From Hirudinaria manillensis (lineage: Eukaryota; Annelida; Clitellata; Hirudinida; Hirudinidae), in NCBI GenBank assembly GCA_034509925.1, contig CM067530.1, positions 8,279,501 to 8,343,500 on the forward strand: 64,000 bases of DNA. The letters are read 5' to 3'. The position numbers were made by a program, and so were the translations under genes. A model generated the notes under the pieces. That model had not been told where the DNA came from and searched no databases. It worked only from the letters and a program-made list of their open reading frames with translations. Numbering within the stretch: position 1 is the first letter of the stretch; every line of letters starts with the position of its first letter. Positions 14,656 through 29,651 of this stretch are shown here, one piece after another.

Positions 14656-15771
14656 ATTAATAATTTCAATTAGCTAATGCAAGGAAGATTAATTTACCTT
14701 CGACGTTGGCGACAAGAACAAATATTGGTGCGATGAAGAAAATATGTTCCAACATTTCACCGTTATTATAAACATCTGTTGATGATGTCGTTAAGGTTAT
14801 GAAGGCGTTACCATTCATCTTGAAACTAATTTCCTAATAATTGCTTCCTTATTTTAGAAAACTTAGTGGAGTCTTTATAGCAATAATTACCACCCTGTAA
14901 CGCAAGATTTCTAATTTATTTACAAAATCACAAAAATGCATTCAACAGAAATACAATAAGCATTAAACTTCAAAATCACAGTGCATGTTTTCACGTTGGA
15001 AATCCACGAGTTTTCAGGACAGAGTTTCGAAGTCCCATCACAAACTTCTTGGGTGTCATATTCCCAATAAAATATTAAACTTTTCGATTTTTACAAGAGG
15101 ATCTATAGACACTTAAAAAAATTGCGCTTGCAGTTCAATCAGGCCAAAACGTGATTGTTTAAAAGAATATTTAAAAAAACCGCGTACACCGACCGCCCAT
15201 TCGTTAATCCAATCCTCACGTTAATCATTTCTTGTTTAATCGTGGCTGGCACAAGTTTCAAATTGGAATTCGATTTCGAGCATCGATTGACACGAAAAAA
15301 AATCGGTTCAACTCTCATAAAGTTTACACCCGATACTCAAATTAGACAATTTTAATTTGTTCCAGAGAGTTGATACGTAACGCAATTCCAAGACTGTGGT
15401 CCATTGATTGTGTGTTCTTACAGATTGCGGTCCGGAGTTGAGATTTTTTCCGATAATATCCTTTTTGATGGTAAGATTTACGAAAAAAAGAAAACAACAA
15501 TATAAATTCGATAAATCGTAGTGAATATCAGCGTTAGATTGATGTTTGTAATCTTTCAAAAAAAAAAATTGATATCATAATGTCTCTTTAGGTCAGATAA
15601 TACCATATAACCACATTTTTATTGATAAGTTTGCAATAATGTCTGAAATTCACCAACTAAACCGGATCTTATGTTGTGAACTGGTTAAATGAGTAACATC
15701 ACAAATAATTGTTGACTTCAAGTTTCAAAATTTCATTGAGAGCAAAATTCACTAGAAATCATTCGATTACC
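14656..15771. other. Junction between genes A and B
   Basis: Homology to the gene E 5' half ends near 14.65 kb. The sequence then holds relic exons of another ADAM gene (separate entry). On the minus strand there is also a short open stretch (about 14697-14813) starting MNGNAFITLTTSS and ending in a hydrophobic run before GTAAAT; it could be an orphan exon but nothing supports it. From 15.1 to 15.77 kb I see only AT-rich sequence and the 3' flank of gene B. Confidence 0.4.
14870..15060 (-). pseudogene. Relic of a further ADAM disintegrin gene
   Basis: Minus-strand words match two exons of the array plan. At about 14978-15060, YDTQEVCDGTSKLCPENSW and CTV correspond to exon 15 (disintegrin end, CDGRSNNCPDNSW in gene B), but its first half is missing. 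At about 14880-14900, after an AG acceptor, GGNYCYKD matches the start of exon 16 and then loses similarity. It is closer to gene B than to genes C-E and is clearly non-functional. Confidence 0.7.
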
Positions 15772-18700
15772 TTAGTAGACAATAAGGATCGCATAGATAA
15801 CGATCATGTCTATATTTGTGCTTAGTTGAGTTAAATCGGCTTTACTCTGGTTAAGAAAAAAAAAAGACTTATTTATAATATTTCCAATGAAAGAATTTCT
15901 ATTCTTTAGTTAAATCATCAATGCAAATGCTTCTTACCATTTGCCTCTCGTTCGTTCGAAATATGAAATCATTTCTGTCGATGCAGTGTTTGTTGAGGCA
16001 TAGCTAAAACAGTTTGAGTGATTTAACAAAGGAAAAAGAAAGGTGAATAAACAACTTTACCATATTATCTCCGCATTTGGCACCGTCAGGGACATAACTG
16101 AGACTATCGACTCCAGGATAATAGCCATAAATTGTTGAGCCACATATCAAGCCTTTATATTTTATGGATCGAAATGCTTCCATTGACTTGTAAGATTTTC
16201 TGCGATCGTCAACGTCAGCGTGGCACAGCAATGATCCACAGAACAAATCGCTGTAATATCAATTAGATGTCTTAAAGTTAAGCTAAAATTTGCTGAAGAT
16301 ACTCACTTCTTATGACATGGAATGTAACTCTTGAAATCAGTCAAATTAAGCCCACAATTAAAGTATTTGGAGCCCTCCAGATTTTCATTATAACATTCAT
16401 CATTTGAGGATCGGACCTTCATCCCAAATGATATGGAACAAGTTCTATCCTTTGAAACACAATTTCCTTTGTAGCAAAAATCCCCATTCTGTGGTAACAT
16501 ATAGTTTTAAAATATATTAACAAGCGGTATAAAAATTTTCAAAACCCACCGTGCATCTTGCTCCGTTAGGAATCCAAGAATTATCAGGGCAGTTATTGGA
16601 ACGCCCATCACAAACTTCCTCAATATCACAATCTCCAACTGAAACTCTGCAGGTCTCACCGGGACTCTTGAGCTGTTCAGTCAAAAAAATAAAAAATAAA
16701 ATATAAAGTCAATCATATTAGATTCACTATTCGTGATGGGAAAGTTACTAAAAAAACTAAGTAGTTACGAAGAAAAACATAGAGTTACAGTGGTTTAAAG
16801 TAAAATTTATTTGGCGTTTTATTTTAATAGAACTCTAAAAATCTGGATGTGACCCACCTCAGGGGCATGTGCCATGGGGCAACATTTTCAAGGGGTAAGA
16901 AGATATCTAGTTTACGTATTTAATAAATTTATATGTGTTATGTATAACTAACGCGTACCAATAAATACATTTATCAATTTTGATTTATATTTATTTTAAT
17001 TTTATTTATTATATAAATTTATTAATACACCTGACAATGTGGAATATCGCAGCACACTCCTTGGGCACAGGACGCGCCACTCTGAAGTAAGCATGTCTTT
17101 TGGACACAGCATTTCACGTTGCAGAGCTATAAAACCAACGATTAACTTCAAAACTTTCTACTAATAGTGTTGTTGTTATGACACGAGGTTATTAATTAAG
17201 TCAAGTTTTTGGAGGGATTTAGTTAACTGAAACTGATCTTGGAATGGCTGGAAATTATGAATTTCTTGTTACTCTTAAGCATTAAATACTTAAGCTAAAT
17301 CCATGTGTAATTAACCACTGTGAAGATAACGACTTTTAATGTTTGATTACACACTACAAATGAATCACTTAAGAGGCAAATGCTCTTGACCCATGGCTGC
17401 AGTAACAAGACTGAATGTTTCACAATTTGGAGGTCGCAGATCTTGTTAAAATGGTTAATACAAAAAAAATAGTCAAGAAGAGAACACCTGGATAAATGTT
17501 TTAAGGACATTTTCAAATAAATATGCTTAACCATTGCATGCTCAAGGTAAAAAGACTTCCACATTCAGCCAAGGGGGTACAGGTATACTGCAACACATAT
17601 GTTGTTATTGAGCGTCAACCGAAAGTTTGTTATTAAAAACATTTTACCAGGCAATAGGCACAGATTCAGGGAATATAAAAATATAATTTTTAATAAGCAA
17701 TTATTAAACAGTGCCATGTGGCAGTGTTTCCAAGCAAAGGACCTCTGCGGAAAGTAGCGCCATGCAGGAGGTCTGTGTTTTTTAATTGTAATTGCTTTAA
17801 AATTAAACTTTTGTACATATCTTAAATTGATATTTTCCAATAATTATTCGTAATTAAATGTTGACTATTTGGTTTCAAACATAATCGAATAGTCTCGAAA
17901 GTTTAGCAACACTTACAATACAAAATCACTCATTTTTGTTGTCAAAAAACCTAGTTACAGTTTACAATCAGTACAGTTTGTTACAGTTAATAAAATCTTT
18001 AACATTTTATCTTCTTCATCTTTTCTTCTTTTTCAAATTTCTTCAGTCTATCGCACATCTCCCGCCTCAATGTATATAATGGTATTTACGATCTAAACTT
18101 CTAGATAGAAATCCTCAAACAAAATTGTAATATTTTTACAAATTTAAACTCAATATAACTTGATTGCACAACAGTTGTTATCCTCATCAGGAACACCATG
18201 GACCGGGACGGCGTTCAAAACTTCAAAGTGGGCCGTTATGTTCTCAACTCAGATTTACATATTTTATGGTATATAACACTCCCACAATGGATGCAGTGTT
18301 ATTTTTACATTAAATAATAATAATAACCACACAGAGTCACACTATACTTATTACAATGAATGAATATATATATATATATATATATATTGTAATAACCCGG
18401 GGTCCTCAAACTAATTATAGAAGGTCAGGTTTATTGAAAGTTGTCAGATGGCTTGGAAGATGTAAAATGCTTAATTGATTAAGCCTTGAAATCTGCTGTT
18501 TCTCTAACTCTCGCTCTACTTTCCGAGATAAATCCATTTGTCAAGGTACATAACCAAAGAGTCTGAATAGCACCAATTAATTAATTCTCAAATTATATTG
18601 CCACTAAATTTAATTAATTATTAAATTAATTAATCGGCAATGTAATTTTAATTATTCTTCAATTTATTGGATCTAGGGATCCAACAATATATATAAAATG

Positions 18701-19333
18701 CTATTATATTATATGAAATAAAATATTATATAATATAAACATTATATTTCATATAATATATGAAAATGTAATATGACATATGTAATAATGCAATTATTCT
18801 TGAAAAATCTATAATGTTTGTGAACATGCGCGTCCGTAACTTTAGTGCCCAACGGGGGGGTACAAACGTACTCCACGTCTTTTGAACGTTCGTAAAAAAG
18901 ATGAGTTCAACTATTGCCAGAAAATATCTAACTAACATTGTAACAGACATGTTGAAAATAATTCTCGCAAAAATTCATGACAAAATTTTAAAAACGGGCT
19001 CAAGTTCTCAAAAAAAAAAACAAACAAACGTTGGGGTACAATTGGACCCCCCTCCCCTGGGCATCCAAGGGCTAATATAAGTGAGTTAACTAGACTTTGT
19101 CTATCATACAAATTCAAAATTAAAACAAAGATGCAGGTGTTTGAGGATCTTACATGCGAAGGGAGATATCCACAGTCGCATTGTTCAGGGGAGTCTTGAA
19201 TTCCATCTCCACAAATCGGTCCGTTTGTGCTATTTGCTCCATCGTGCAAGCAAGTATCAGTGCCAGTGTCATAAAGTCCGACGATTACCGAAATTGAGCA
19301 ATCCGACCAACCATAGTTCAAAGGGCCTCTTCG

Positions 19334-19368
<35 letters not shown>

Positions 19369-22300
19369 AGATCGAAATATTTATAATTAAATTTCTAACC
19401 TAAGATAGGTTTCCATTAAACAGGCATCCACTTCGCAATTGCAGGTCTCATATTCCTCATCGTGTTCCACTCCGAATGCGTGAGTTAATTCGTGTGCCAA
19501 TAAGGACGATGTCGACATATCCTGGTCTGAATCCTTAAGTATAAAGTATGAAGGTGAACTTTGATGATTTTTATGGTAAAAAACGTAAATGTTTTTAAAT
19601 CTTAAGTAATTTAAAAAATATAATTAAATAGGCAATTGTCAATGAATTGTTATATCTTGCTACGAAAGTCCCCTTGCCACGACGAAAGCCACAGAAGAAA
19701 GCATTGTGCACATGACACCTATGAAGGACATTCCACTTATTAATTCAAATTCGTGCCTCCTGCAGACGAGCAATATGAAAGTGAGTAGGTTTCACCAAAG
19801 ACTTTAAATTAATGGAGCATGTCGAAAATGGTTGATTAAAAAAAACTGACACTATAAGAATTGCTAAATCGTGAGGAGGCCACTCTTTTAGGCGGAGAGC
19901 TCTGTACTCCTTCCAATGATTAAGATATTTCTCTGCATCTGATATATCTGGTTTCCGTGGAATCACTCCCGGATAACGTAAGATTGTCACGCCAGTTACC
20001 ACGAGGAAGATATTTATTTTGCTGAAAAACTAGAAATAATAATGTTTCTATTGGATCCATGTCTAAGTAGGGCCAATGTCATCAAGGGAAAAGCTATGTT
20101 ACAGCATGTTTAAAGTGTCTAACGAAATGTCATACAAGGCTTGCGGTGTTTACGATTTCTTGACCTCTTGAAATAGCTTTTCTATCATCAAAATTCATCG
20201 TTGCCAACTGCAATTATTTATATTACCGAATGCAATTTGTTTCAATTAATGCAAATAATTAGAGATGCAGAAAATAAAATGAATCAGAATTAAGTAATCA
20301 TTTAGTCAAAAGATGAGTAGAGGAATAAACATATTCTATGTTTGTATAATTTTACATATTCAACAAATTGATGGATAAGTTAAATCGACACGTTTCAAAC
20401 CTAACTTAAGAAAAAATGTTCAATTATTTAGTTTTAAATGATAACTTAATTATTCATAACACAAGAAATTGTGAAAATAATAAAATGAAATGGATGACAC
20501 TCACGTGGCTGTAATCAATGACTGCTAAAACCTCGACATATTTTTTGCTATCCAAAACATTTCTCTGTCCAATTAAGTTATCATTTTTGTTATAAATAAT
20601 GCATAATTGTAATAATTTTAATGATAACAATAATAATAATAATTTTTAAAGGTGTATTGGCCATAATACTAGTTCATTTATAAGGTGTCGTCAGGAGAGA
20701 GCATCAGAATATATATCCAGAAATGACAGCACTGTTTCAACATTCCTATCTCTTTATTAATCAAATAACCTTCACTCTATGGAGGAGTTTTCTCGGTTTT
20801 TTATTGGAGCTCTTAACGCCTGAAAAAACAAAATGTCGTGGGGGAGAACAATCAATGGATAATGGCGGACGTAATATCATTAATTATGTTGGCCAATCAA
20901 AATAGGCAAAAATTCTTGAATCTGTATTAAATAATTTTCAACATAAGGCAGCTACAATAATCCACAATAATATATTGTTAACATGGCTTAAGATATTTCT
21001 TATCTTATTTTTACCTAAAGAAGATTTTAATCCGCTTGAATGATTGGGTCAGGCAACTGTTATTGTCCTTAACCTAATTGCACTGAATCTTTATCACATT
21101 TACAAATTTAATTTCAAATACTATGAACAAAAAAAAAAAGATGTGCAGATAATGTCAATTAAATGGAAAAAGACTTATTGAAAACTTCTAAAGCTATTGA
21201 AAAGGGCGCAAGTTTTAGGCATACTAAAAACAATATGATATCACAATTTAATGCATTACAACAAAGTCATAAATTCATAAAAATTGGAGGTCCGCAAATG
21301 CATAGAAAAGCCATTCAAAAAAGAAAAGGTTGAAGGATTTCTTGTCATTATGTATTAAAGATGACAAAATGATTTTTGATGATATGAAGTTGCGATGAAA
21401 TATATTCAACATATTGTTGGATCCCTAGATCCAGATAATTGAAGAATAATTAAAATTATATTGCGGATTAATTAATTAAATAATTAAATTAAATAATTAT
21501 TTAATTTATTGGCAATATAATTTGATGATTGATTAAAGTCTTTGGTTATGAATCTCGACAAATAGAGTTATCTCGAAAATCAGAGCGAGAGTTAGAGAAA
21601 CAGCAGATTTCAAGACTTAATCAATTAAGCATTGTACATCTTCCAAGGCATCTGAACACTTCAAATAAACCTGACCTTCTATAATTAGTTTGAGGACCCC
21701 GGGTTATTACAATATATTGTAATAGAAGTTGGTTTGCCGGGAAAGATTGGTCAGAGGGATTTGAAACAGAAGATAGGGATACATATAATAATTGAACCAA
21801 AATGAGTTGCTTGTCATTTAATCGTGAGGGGGCAAAGTGAAACAAAACTCCAAACATATTTGTGTCGAGTAATTTACCGCAACGATAAAGCTGTTCATTC
21901 ATGTCATTCATTTCGATATAGACGTATTCATTATCTTTTGACGGATATAGCTCAAATGAGGAATTGTTCATCATAACAGAACCTCTGTTGAACAGAAATC
22001 ACTTGTTTATTTATTTGTAAACATCCTTATGGTAGGTATAATCGATTAATTCGATTGCTAATATTTTGTTAAGATTAAAGTTTTATTAAGTTTTATCAAC
22101 GCATGTTGAATAAGCGAACTTCAATCCATTGCAGAGACTGACAGCAACTTTGGAAGAGGCATGGTCGATCACGTGACCGTGGTAATAGCAGAACAAGTCG
22201 GCCTGAGCGTAAAATACGAATTTGGCTCAGTTTTAACCAATAACTTATTAGTCAATGGAATAATTTACGATTGCTTGCTGATTAATTGCAAAGAAAGGAT

Positions 22301-23171
22301 ATTTTAATAAATTTATTTATTTAATCATACTTTCTTGGAATTGCTGATTATGATTCCGTCTTTTGTTGTTCTAGACTCTTGGTAGTTCTTTGAAAACAGC
22401 AAACTAGAACATCAAAGCAATGTTGCATTAGAAGGTGTCAGATAACAAAATAAAAGATAAAAGCGAAAATGAATATGTATTTTTCCATATTAATCTCCGA
22501 TTTAAACTTAATTGCCACACTTGTCATCACATGCTATTGAATTATTTACGATAAAGCAACAAATACAATGATGGTATTTTTTCCCAAGCATTTTATCGAT
22601 TTGCCCTGGATTTCCCGAGTCAGGAAATAGGGTGGGGTTTGGATAGGGTACTAATGACCCCCACTTGTGAGTTGTCTTTCCTATCACTTATCTTCTTGTT
22701 TTTGAAACATTTCTTCTAATTCAACTCTAATTATCTAATTGTTATAGTGGCTGCTAACGTATTTCTTTGGAGACTTAATGACATAAATCCTCCAGCGAAT
22801 GCTAGTCGGACCATAAATTCCCGAGGCATGATTCTCTGAAATATTTTAATGTTTAAATAACATTACTGTTTTTATTTTTTAATTTGATTTATTAATGGTT
22901 TACATTGATGCGGAGGGGACTTCCATCATCCAAGAAATAACTGATCCGAGCTCTCGTGCGCCATGTTTTTGCTTGTGCTTCGAATATTAATGGAATTATT
23001 TAATTAATAAATTATTAACTGAAATTAGTATTACTATAATAAATTGTACGCGACGTTTGTTCTTTATGATAGAAACAAAATTATAAATTAATATGGCCAT
23101 TAATAATTGCAAATGAATGTACCTAATGACACTAAAGTCAGGACTAAATTTATCAACTTATCATTTTTCAT
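15772..23171 (-). CDS. ADAM/reprolysin metalloprotease-disintegrin gene B, intact
   Basis: Nineteen exons give an in-frame 646-aa protein: 23123-23171, 22904-22971, 22759-22835, 22331-22403, 22120-22202, 21878-21984, 20770-20819, 20505-20564, 20136-20207, 19851-20029, 19678-19759, 19400-19533, 19154-19328, 17031-17126, 16550-16672, 16307-16488, 16061-16250, 15938-16003, 15772-15846. It has a signal peptide (1-16) and an ADAM prodomain with CYYHGHV. A cysteine switch CGV (Cys about 152) is followed by a furin-like RVKR (167-170). The zinc site is HELTHAFGVEHD (His314, Glu315, His318, His324) with CLME as Met-turn. The disintegrin domain (from CGDGIQDSPEQCDCG, loop SVGDCD) and Cys-rich domain (YIPC, FCGSLLC, VPDGAKCGDNM) precede a 24-residue hydrophobic tail. 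It is predicted to be a secreted or surface zinc endopeptidase, and is the most diverged member of the array. The exon 11 donor is GC. Confidence 0.85.
18366..18387. repeat. (TA)n microsatellite
   Basis: TA run in intron 13 of gene B, directly beside the solo LTR at 18388-18686. It fits the ATAT insertion preference of that LTR family. Confidence 0.8.
18388..18686 (-). mobile_element. Solo LTR of the SAP-Gag family in intron 13 of gene B
   Basis: 299 bp, reading TGTAATAACCC to GGATCCAACA on the plus strand, so inverted relative to the element at 45062. It is flanked by ATAT on both sides. It has the same length as the intact 5' LTR. Confidence 0.85.
19335..19370. repeat. (TA)n tract before the exon 13 acceptor of gene B
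   Basis: A TA run of about 30 bp flanked by GATC words (CGATCAT and AAGATCG) that can pair with each other. It lies in the 71-bp intron 12, just upstream of the exon 13 acceptor. Confidence 0.7.
21415..21711 (+). mobile_element. Solo LTR of the SAP-Gag family in intron 6 of gene B
   Basis: Duplicate of 106-402, 297 bp, with the same flanks. It was inserted before the segmental duplication. Confidence 0.85.
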
Positions 23172-23268
23172 GGTGGCATTTTATGTTTATGTATAATTTT
23201 GTGCAATCGTATGACGTTATGCAGAATGGGAGCGTTTTTAAGAAATAACTAATATCTAAGGAATATAA

Positions 23269-23624
23269 ATGATTGACCGACATGAAGGGATGAAAAAAGG
23301 CTATGCCAAGAAAGCGGACAGAGGCATTCTCGTAAAACACGTATCATAATTAATAATTGTGGCAGGGTCAAAACTCTTCTGGGATGATAAAATGGAATAG
23401 AACAGCATATTCAAGAATGATATGTGTTCTGAGTTCATGAGGGACCTAGCCGACAAAAAGTAGTCGGCAATTCTTTGCCGTAGATGTCGGGCCTGCTGGA
23501 CAATCCCAACTACAATTTCTTGCGCGAAAGCAAAGACGAAAAGAATGCCGGAGACAACTAAATTGCGTCGCATCCGGTCAAAAGGCGACAGTCAAATGCA
23601 TGACTCCATCGACGGTCAATAGTA
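23269..23624. repeat. Unclassified dispersed repeat R, copy 2
   Basis: Duplicate of 1985-2340, upstream of the gene B start. No function assigned. Confidence 0.5.
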
Positions 23625-23763
23625 TGGTTTTAAAACGAGACAATGGGAAAACCATAAGCGGAAGTCTCCCATGAAGTCTGCGTAAAGCTAGGTCTACATA
23701 AGTAAAGGACGAGTCTCGTTATGAACAATCACTAGTTACGCCTAGAATAGTTTAAGTGTTTAA

Positions 23764-26330
23764 ATTAATAATAATAATAATAATTCCGATTAATAAAGTG
23801 GCGTATGTCCGATGGAACTTCAAGGCCACTGAGGGGGGTGAGAGTGACTTTCCCTGAAGAGGAAGGTCTTCAGGGCGGAGTGGAAACCGGTTGGGTCTGA
23901 GGTCGTCACCGCAGGATCTAGTCTGTTCCAGGTCCTCGGCCCAACGACGTCGATGGACCTGCCGTCAAGCGTGGCGCGGTTGGCGTGTGGGCGGAAGAGG
24001 GAGCCTCTGGATGTGGACCTGAGACCGCGTCTGCCCTGGAGGTGCGCACTGCGGGTGAATGGCAGGTAGGACGGTGAGCAGCCCATGAGAGATTTGTGGA
24101 CCAGCGTGGCGATCTTGTAGTCGATGCGCTGGTGGATGCGCGGCCAGTGGAGCTCGTAGAGGAGCGGTGACACGTGATTATACTTCCTCTTGTTGAATAT
24201 GAGCTTGGCTGCCGTGTTAATAACTCTCTGAAGCTGCTCCAGGCGACAGGACGGGAGACCTGCGAGCGTTGCGTTCCCGTAATCAATCCTGGAGAGAATC
24301 AGGGCCGTGACTAAGCTCTTCCTGACCTCAAAGGAGAGAGGAGAGGCAATGCTGCGAATCTCCCTTAGGGACGCGAAGCAAGAACGGACGGTCTTGCTGA
24401 TGTGTGTGCTCATGGAGCAGTCCGAGTCCAGCCAGATCCCCAGGTTGCGGACGGAATGCACGGGGTGGATAACGTCGGAGCAGATGGTGACCGGGATGGA
24501 AGGAAGCGCCGAGGCACGTCTGGGCGAGGAAGTCCACATCACCTCGGTTTTGCTACTGTTCAGCTGCAGGCGGCTACTGAACATCCAGTCGCTAATGGCC
24601 TTCGCACATTGAGACATCCTGGAGGAGAGGGCTTCGGTGTGGTCGGGTTTGCAGTGACCGTAAACTTGGGTGTCGTCAGCGTACATGTGGCAGTGGAGTT
24701 CATGGGAGTGGATGATGCTCTCAAGTTCCGCTGTGTACATCGAGAAAAGAAGCGGACCGAGAACGGAGCCTTGAGGAACGCCGCAGGTTGTCGGAGCGTT
24801 GGGAGACGCGAGGTCGCCGTAGCCAACGCAGAAGGAACGATCAGCGAGGTAGGACCGGAACCACTCAAGGACGCGGTCTGCGAAGCCGAAAGATCTCTCG
24901 AGTCGTTGTGGGAGTTTGTCGTGATCGACAGTGTCGAAGGCGGCCGAAAGGTCGAGGAGGACGGATCTCTGTGGGGCGAGGTGATCAATCGCCGCCTGAA
25001 TCGCGTCATGGAGATGCCGAGCGGAGACGTCGACGTCGTCATTGTGGATTTGAAGTGTTGCCTCGACTTTCTTGACGAGGGAGGATACGTCGAGGCGCGA
25101 CCATTGCCTAGTGTAGACCGTCTTGTATACGGGGGCCGGTCGGCAGAAAGTCGACCGCCAGTGGAGGAGATGGTGATCCGAAAAATCCAAGGGCGTGACT
25201 CTAAGGCCCTGGACGAAGGACGCGGAGCGGGAAGCTACGACGTCGAGGAAGCCCCCGAGGGTATGGGTCGGTTGGCGGACGCGAGAGGAAAAACCGTGAG
25301 TGTTTAGAAGCTTGGTGAATGAGATAGCATGGGGGTCGTTTGGTCGGATGTTAAAGTCCCCGGTGATTAGAACGTTCTTCCGAGCGGAGATGTGCGACAG
25401 GAGGCTGTCGAATTCATTGAAGAAAAGTGGAGTCACCGGTCCGGTTCTGTAGATGGTCAGAGTCGCTAGATGGTGGCCTTTGAGTTGGAAGGAGGCACAG
25501 ACGAACTCGAATGTGGAAGTGACGATATCGATGGCCATCAGACTGAGTCGAATGCCTGGAGTGGCGAGTAGAGCAACACCGCCGTGATTGACGCGGAGTA
25601 GCGACGAAGGTGCGTCGTCTGGGTCACGAGGGCGAGGTCGGTCTACCACTGTGAGGGCGGCTGCTCTGAGTCGGTCGATGGCGATGGAACCTGTGTCGTG
25701 CCAGGTTTCGGTCATAAATAGTACGTCGATGTCTTCGCATTGGACCAGGTCCATGATTTCATCAACCTTGTTATTGAGCGACCTCACGTTGAGAAGCCCG
25801 AAGGACAACGATGGAGCGCGGTTGTCAGGATGATGATGATCGGGAAACGAGCACTCTTGGGCTGCTCGGCGGCGGTGACGCCGTCCGGATCTTTTGCCAC
25901 GATAGTGATGATGACGAAAATCCTTACGAAGTAGCCCGGCTCTTTTGAGCGATCGTATTAGTTCGGCGTCGGGTGTGGCCGGCACGTTCAAGCTCGTTAG
26001 CATGTCGTAGCTGATAGGCCTGGGTCGCGCGGCACTCATGACAAAGTTAACGACAAAGGGAAAGTTTGGTGAGCTAAAATGAACGAAATGAACGAAACGA
26101 CAAACCGAGAAAAGTCCGAGTAGAAGTCCAGATCGAGAGTAACGAGAACTAAAACACAGCCGGGAACTTTGTGGTAGGCGAACAAGGTTATAGAATAGGA
26201 TAAAATCGCGAGAATACGGAGAGGAGAGACGGAGGCGGCCGTACGGTCAGCGCCTGGAAAAATTAAAAAATTGAAAGTGCCTGAAATAAAGCAATTGAGA
26301 TTAGAGATCACTGACAATATGCACCAGCGG
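23764..26330 (-). mobile_element. L2/CR1-superfamily LINE, copy 2
   Basis: Same insertion as at 2483-5180, with the (AAT)n tail at about 23765-23784. Here a single open frame (23820-26039) joins endonuclease and RT, but a block of the RT fingers is missing. The 5' end is set only approximately, near 26.33 kb. Confidence 0.85.
23820..26039 (-). CDS. LINE endonuclease-reverse transcriptase, 739 aa, internal deletion
   Basis: One open frame. The N-terminal apurinic-type endonuclease spans about residues 80-330 (LNVRSLNNKVDE, FMTETWHD, LITGDFNIRPND, SDHHLLHW). The RT follows from about 380 (LLDLSAAFDTVDH, GVPQGSVLGPLLFSMYTAEL, catalytic MYADDTQVYG), with the C-terminal region typical of L2/CR1 elements (LDYGNATLAGLP-like, TLFRES-like end). 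At LAPQRS/VLLDL the frame jumps from the linker straight into RT motif A, so RT fingers present in copy 1 are lost. The protein is also shorter than the roughly 900-1000 aa usual for such LINEs. The join is in frame, but the RT is probably inactive. The ATG overlaps the stop of an upstream 93-codon frame as ATGA. Confidence 0.82.
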   Translation of the reverse strand: MSAARPRPISYDMLTSLNVPATPDAELIRSLKRAGLLRKDFRHHHYRGKRSGRRHRRRAAQECSFPDHHHPDNRAPSLSFGLLNVRSLNNKVDEIMDLVQCEDIDVLFMTETWHDTGSIAIDRLRAAALTVVDRPRPRDPDDAPSSLLRVNHGGVALLATPGIRLSLMAIDIVTSTFEFVCASFQLKGHHLATLTIYRTGPVTPLFFNEFDSLLSHISARKNVLITGDFNIRPNDPHAISFTKLLNTHGFSSRVRQPTHTLGGFLDVVASRSASFVQGLRVTPLDFSDHHLLHWRSTFCRPAPVYKTVYTRQWSRLDVSSLVKKVEATLQIHNDDVDVSARHLHDAIQAAIDHLAPQRSVLLDLSAAFDTVDHDKLPQRLERSFGFADRVLEWFRSYLADRSFCVGYGDLASPNAPTTCGVPQGSVLGPLLFSMYTAELESIIHSHELHCHMYADDTQVYGHCKPDHTEALSSRMSQCAKAISDWMFSSRLQLNSSKTEVMWTSSPRRASALPSIPVTICSDVIHPVHSVRNLGIWLDSDCSMSTHISKTVRSCFASLREIRSIASPLSFEVRKSLVTALILSRIDYGNATLAGLPSCRLEQLQRVINTAAKLIFNKRKYNHVSPLLYELHWPRIHQRIDYKIATLVHKSLMGCSPSYLPFTRSAHLQGRRGLRSTSRGSLFRPHANRATLDGRSIDVVGPRTWNRLDPAVTTSDPTGFHSALKTFLFRESHSHPPQWP

Positions 26331-26626
26331 TACCCAAATTAAAGGATAGAGGTGACGCATAAGCAAAAGTATAAAGAAATTATGTAAAAATTACTACCAT
26401 CATATGGAAAGACCGGAGTGGCTTTGGAAGCGTAGAGAGTATGGAGGAATAGAAACCCTGTAAATCTGCAGGATTTCCACATAATAGTTCCTTATTAAAT
26501 CATGTAATATTATTTTATTAATATCCTTTTATATAGAAAAGAAAGAAAATTGTGGAAATGCGTAAATACTTTTTACTGAGAGTAGTAGTTAAAAGTGAAT
26601 TTTTATTTAGAAAATAAGGTTGTGAT

Positions 26627-29651
<3,025 letters not shown>

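Noticed and set aside
24402-25307. A 301-codon plus-strand open frame, and similar ones at 3118-3627 and 24560-25042
   Set aside because: They lie antisense or out of frame to the GC-rich LINE endonuclease-RT, have no family resemblance, and exist only because that strand's codon use avoids stops.
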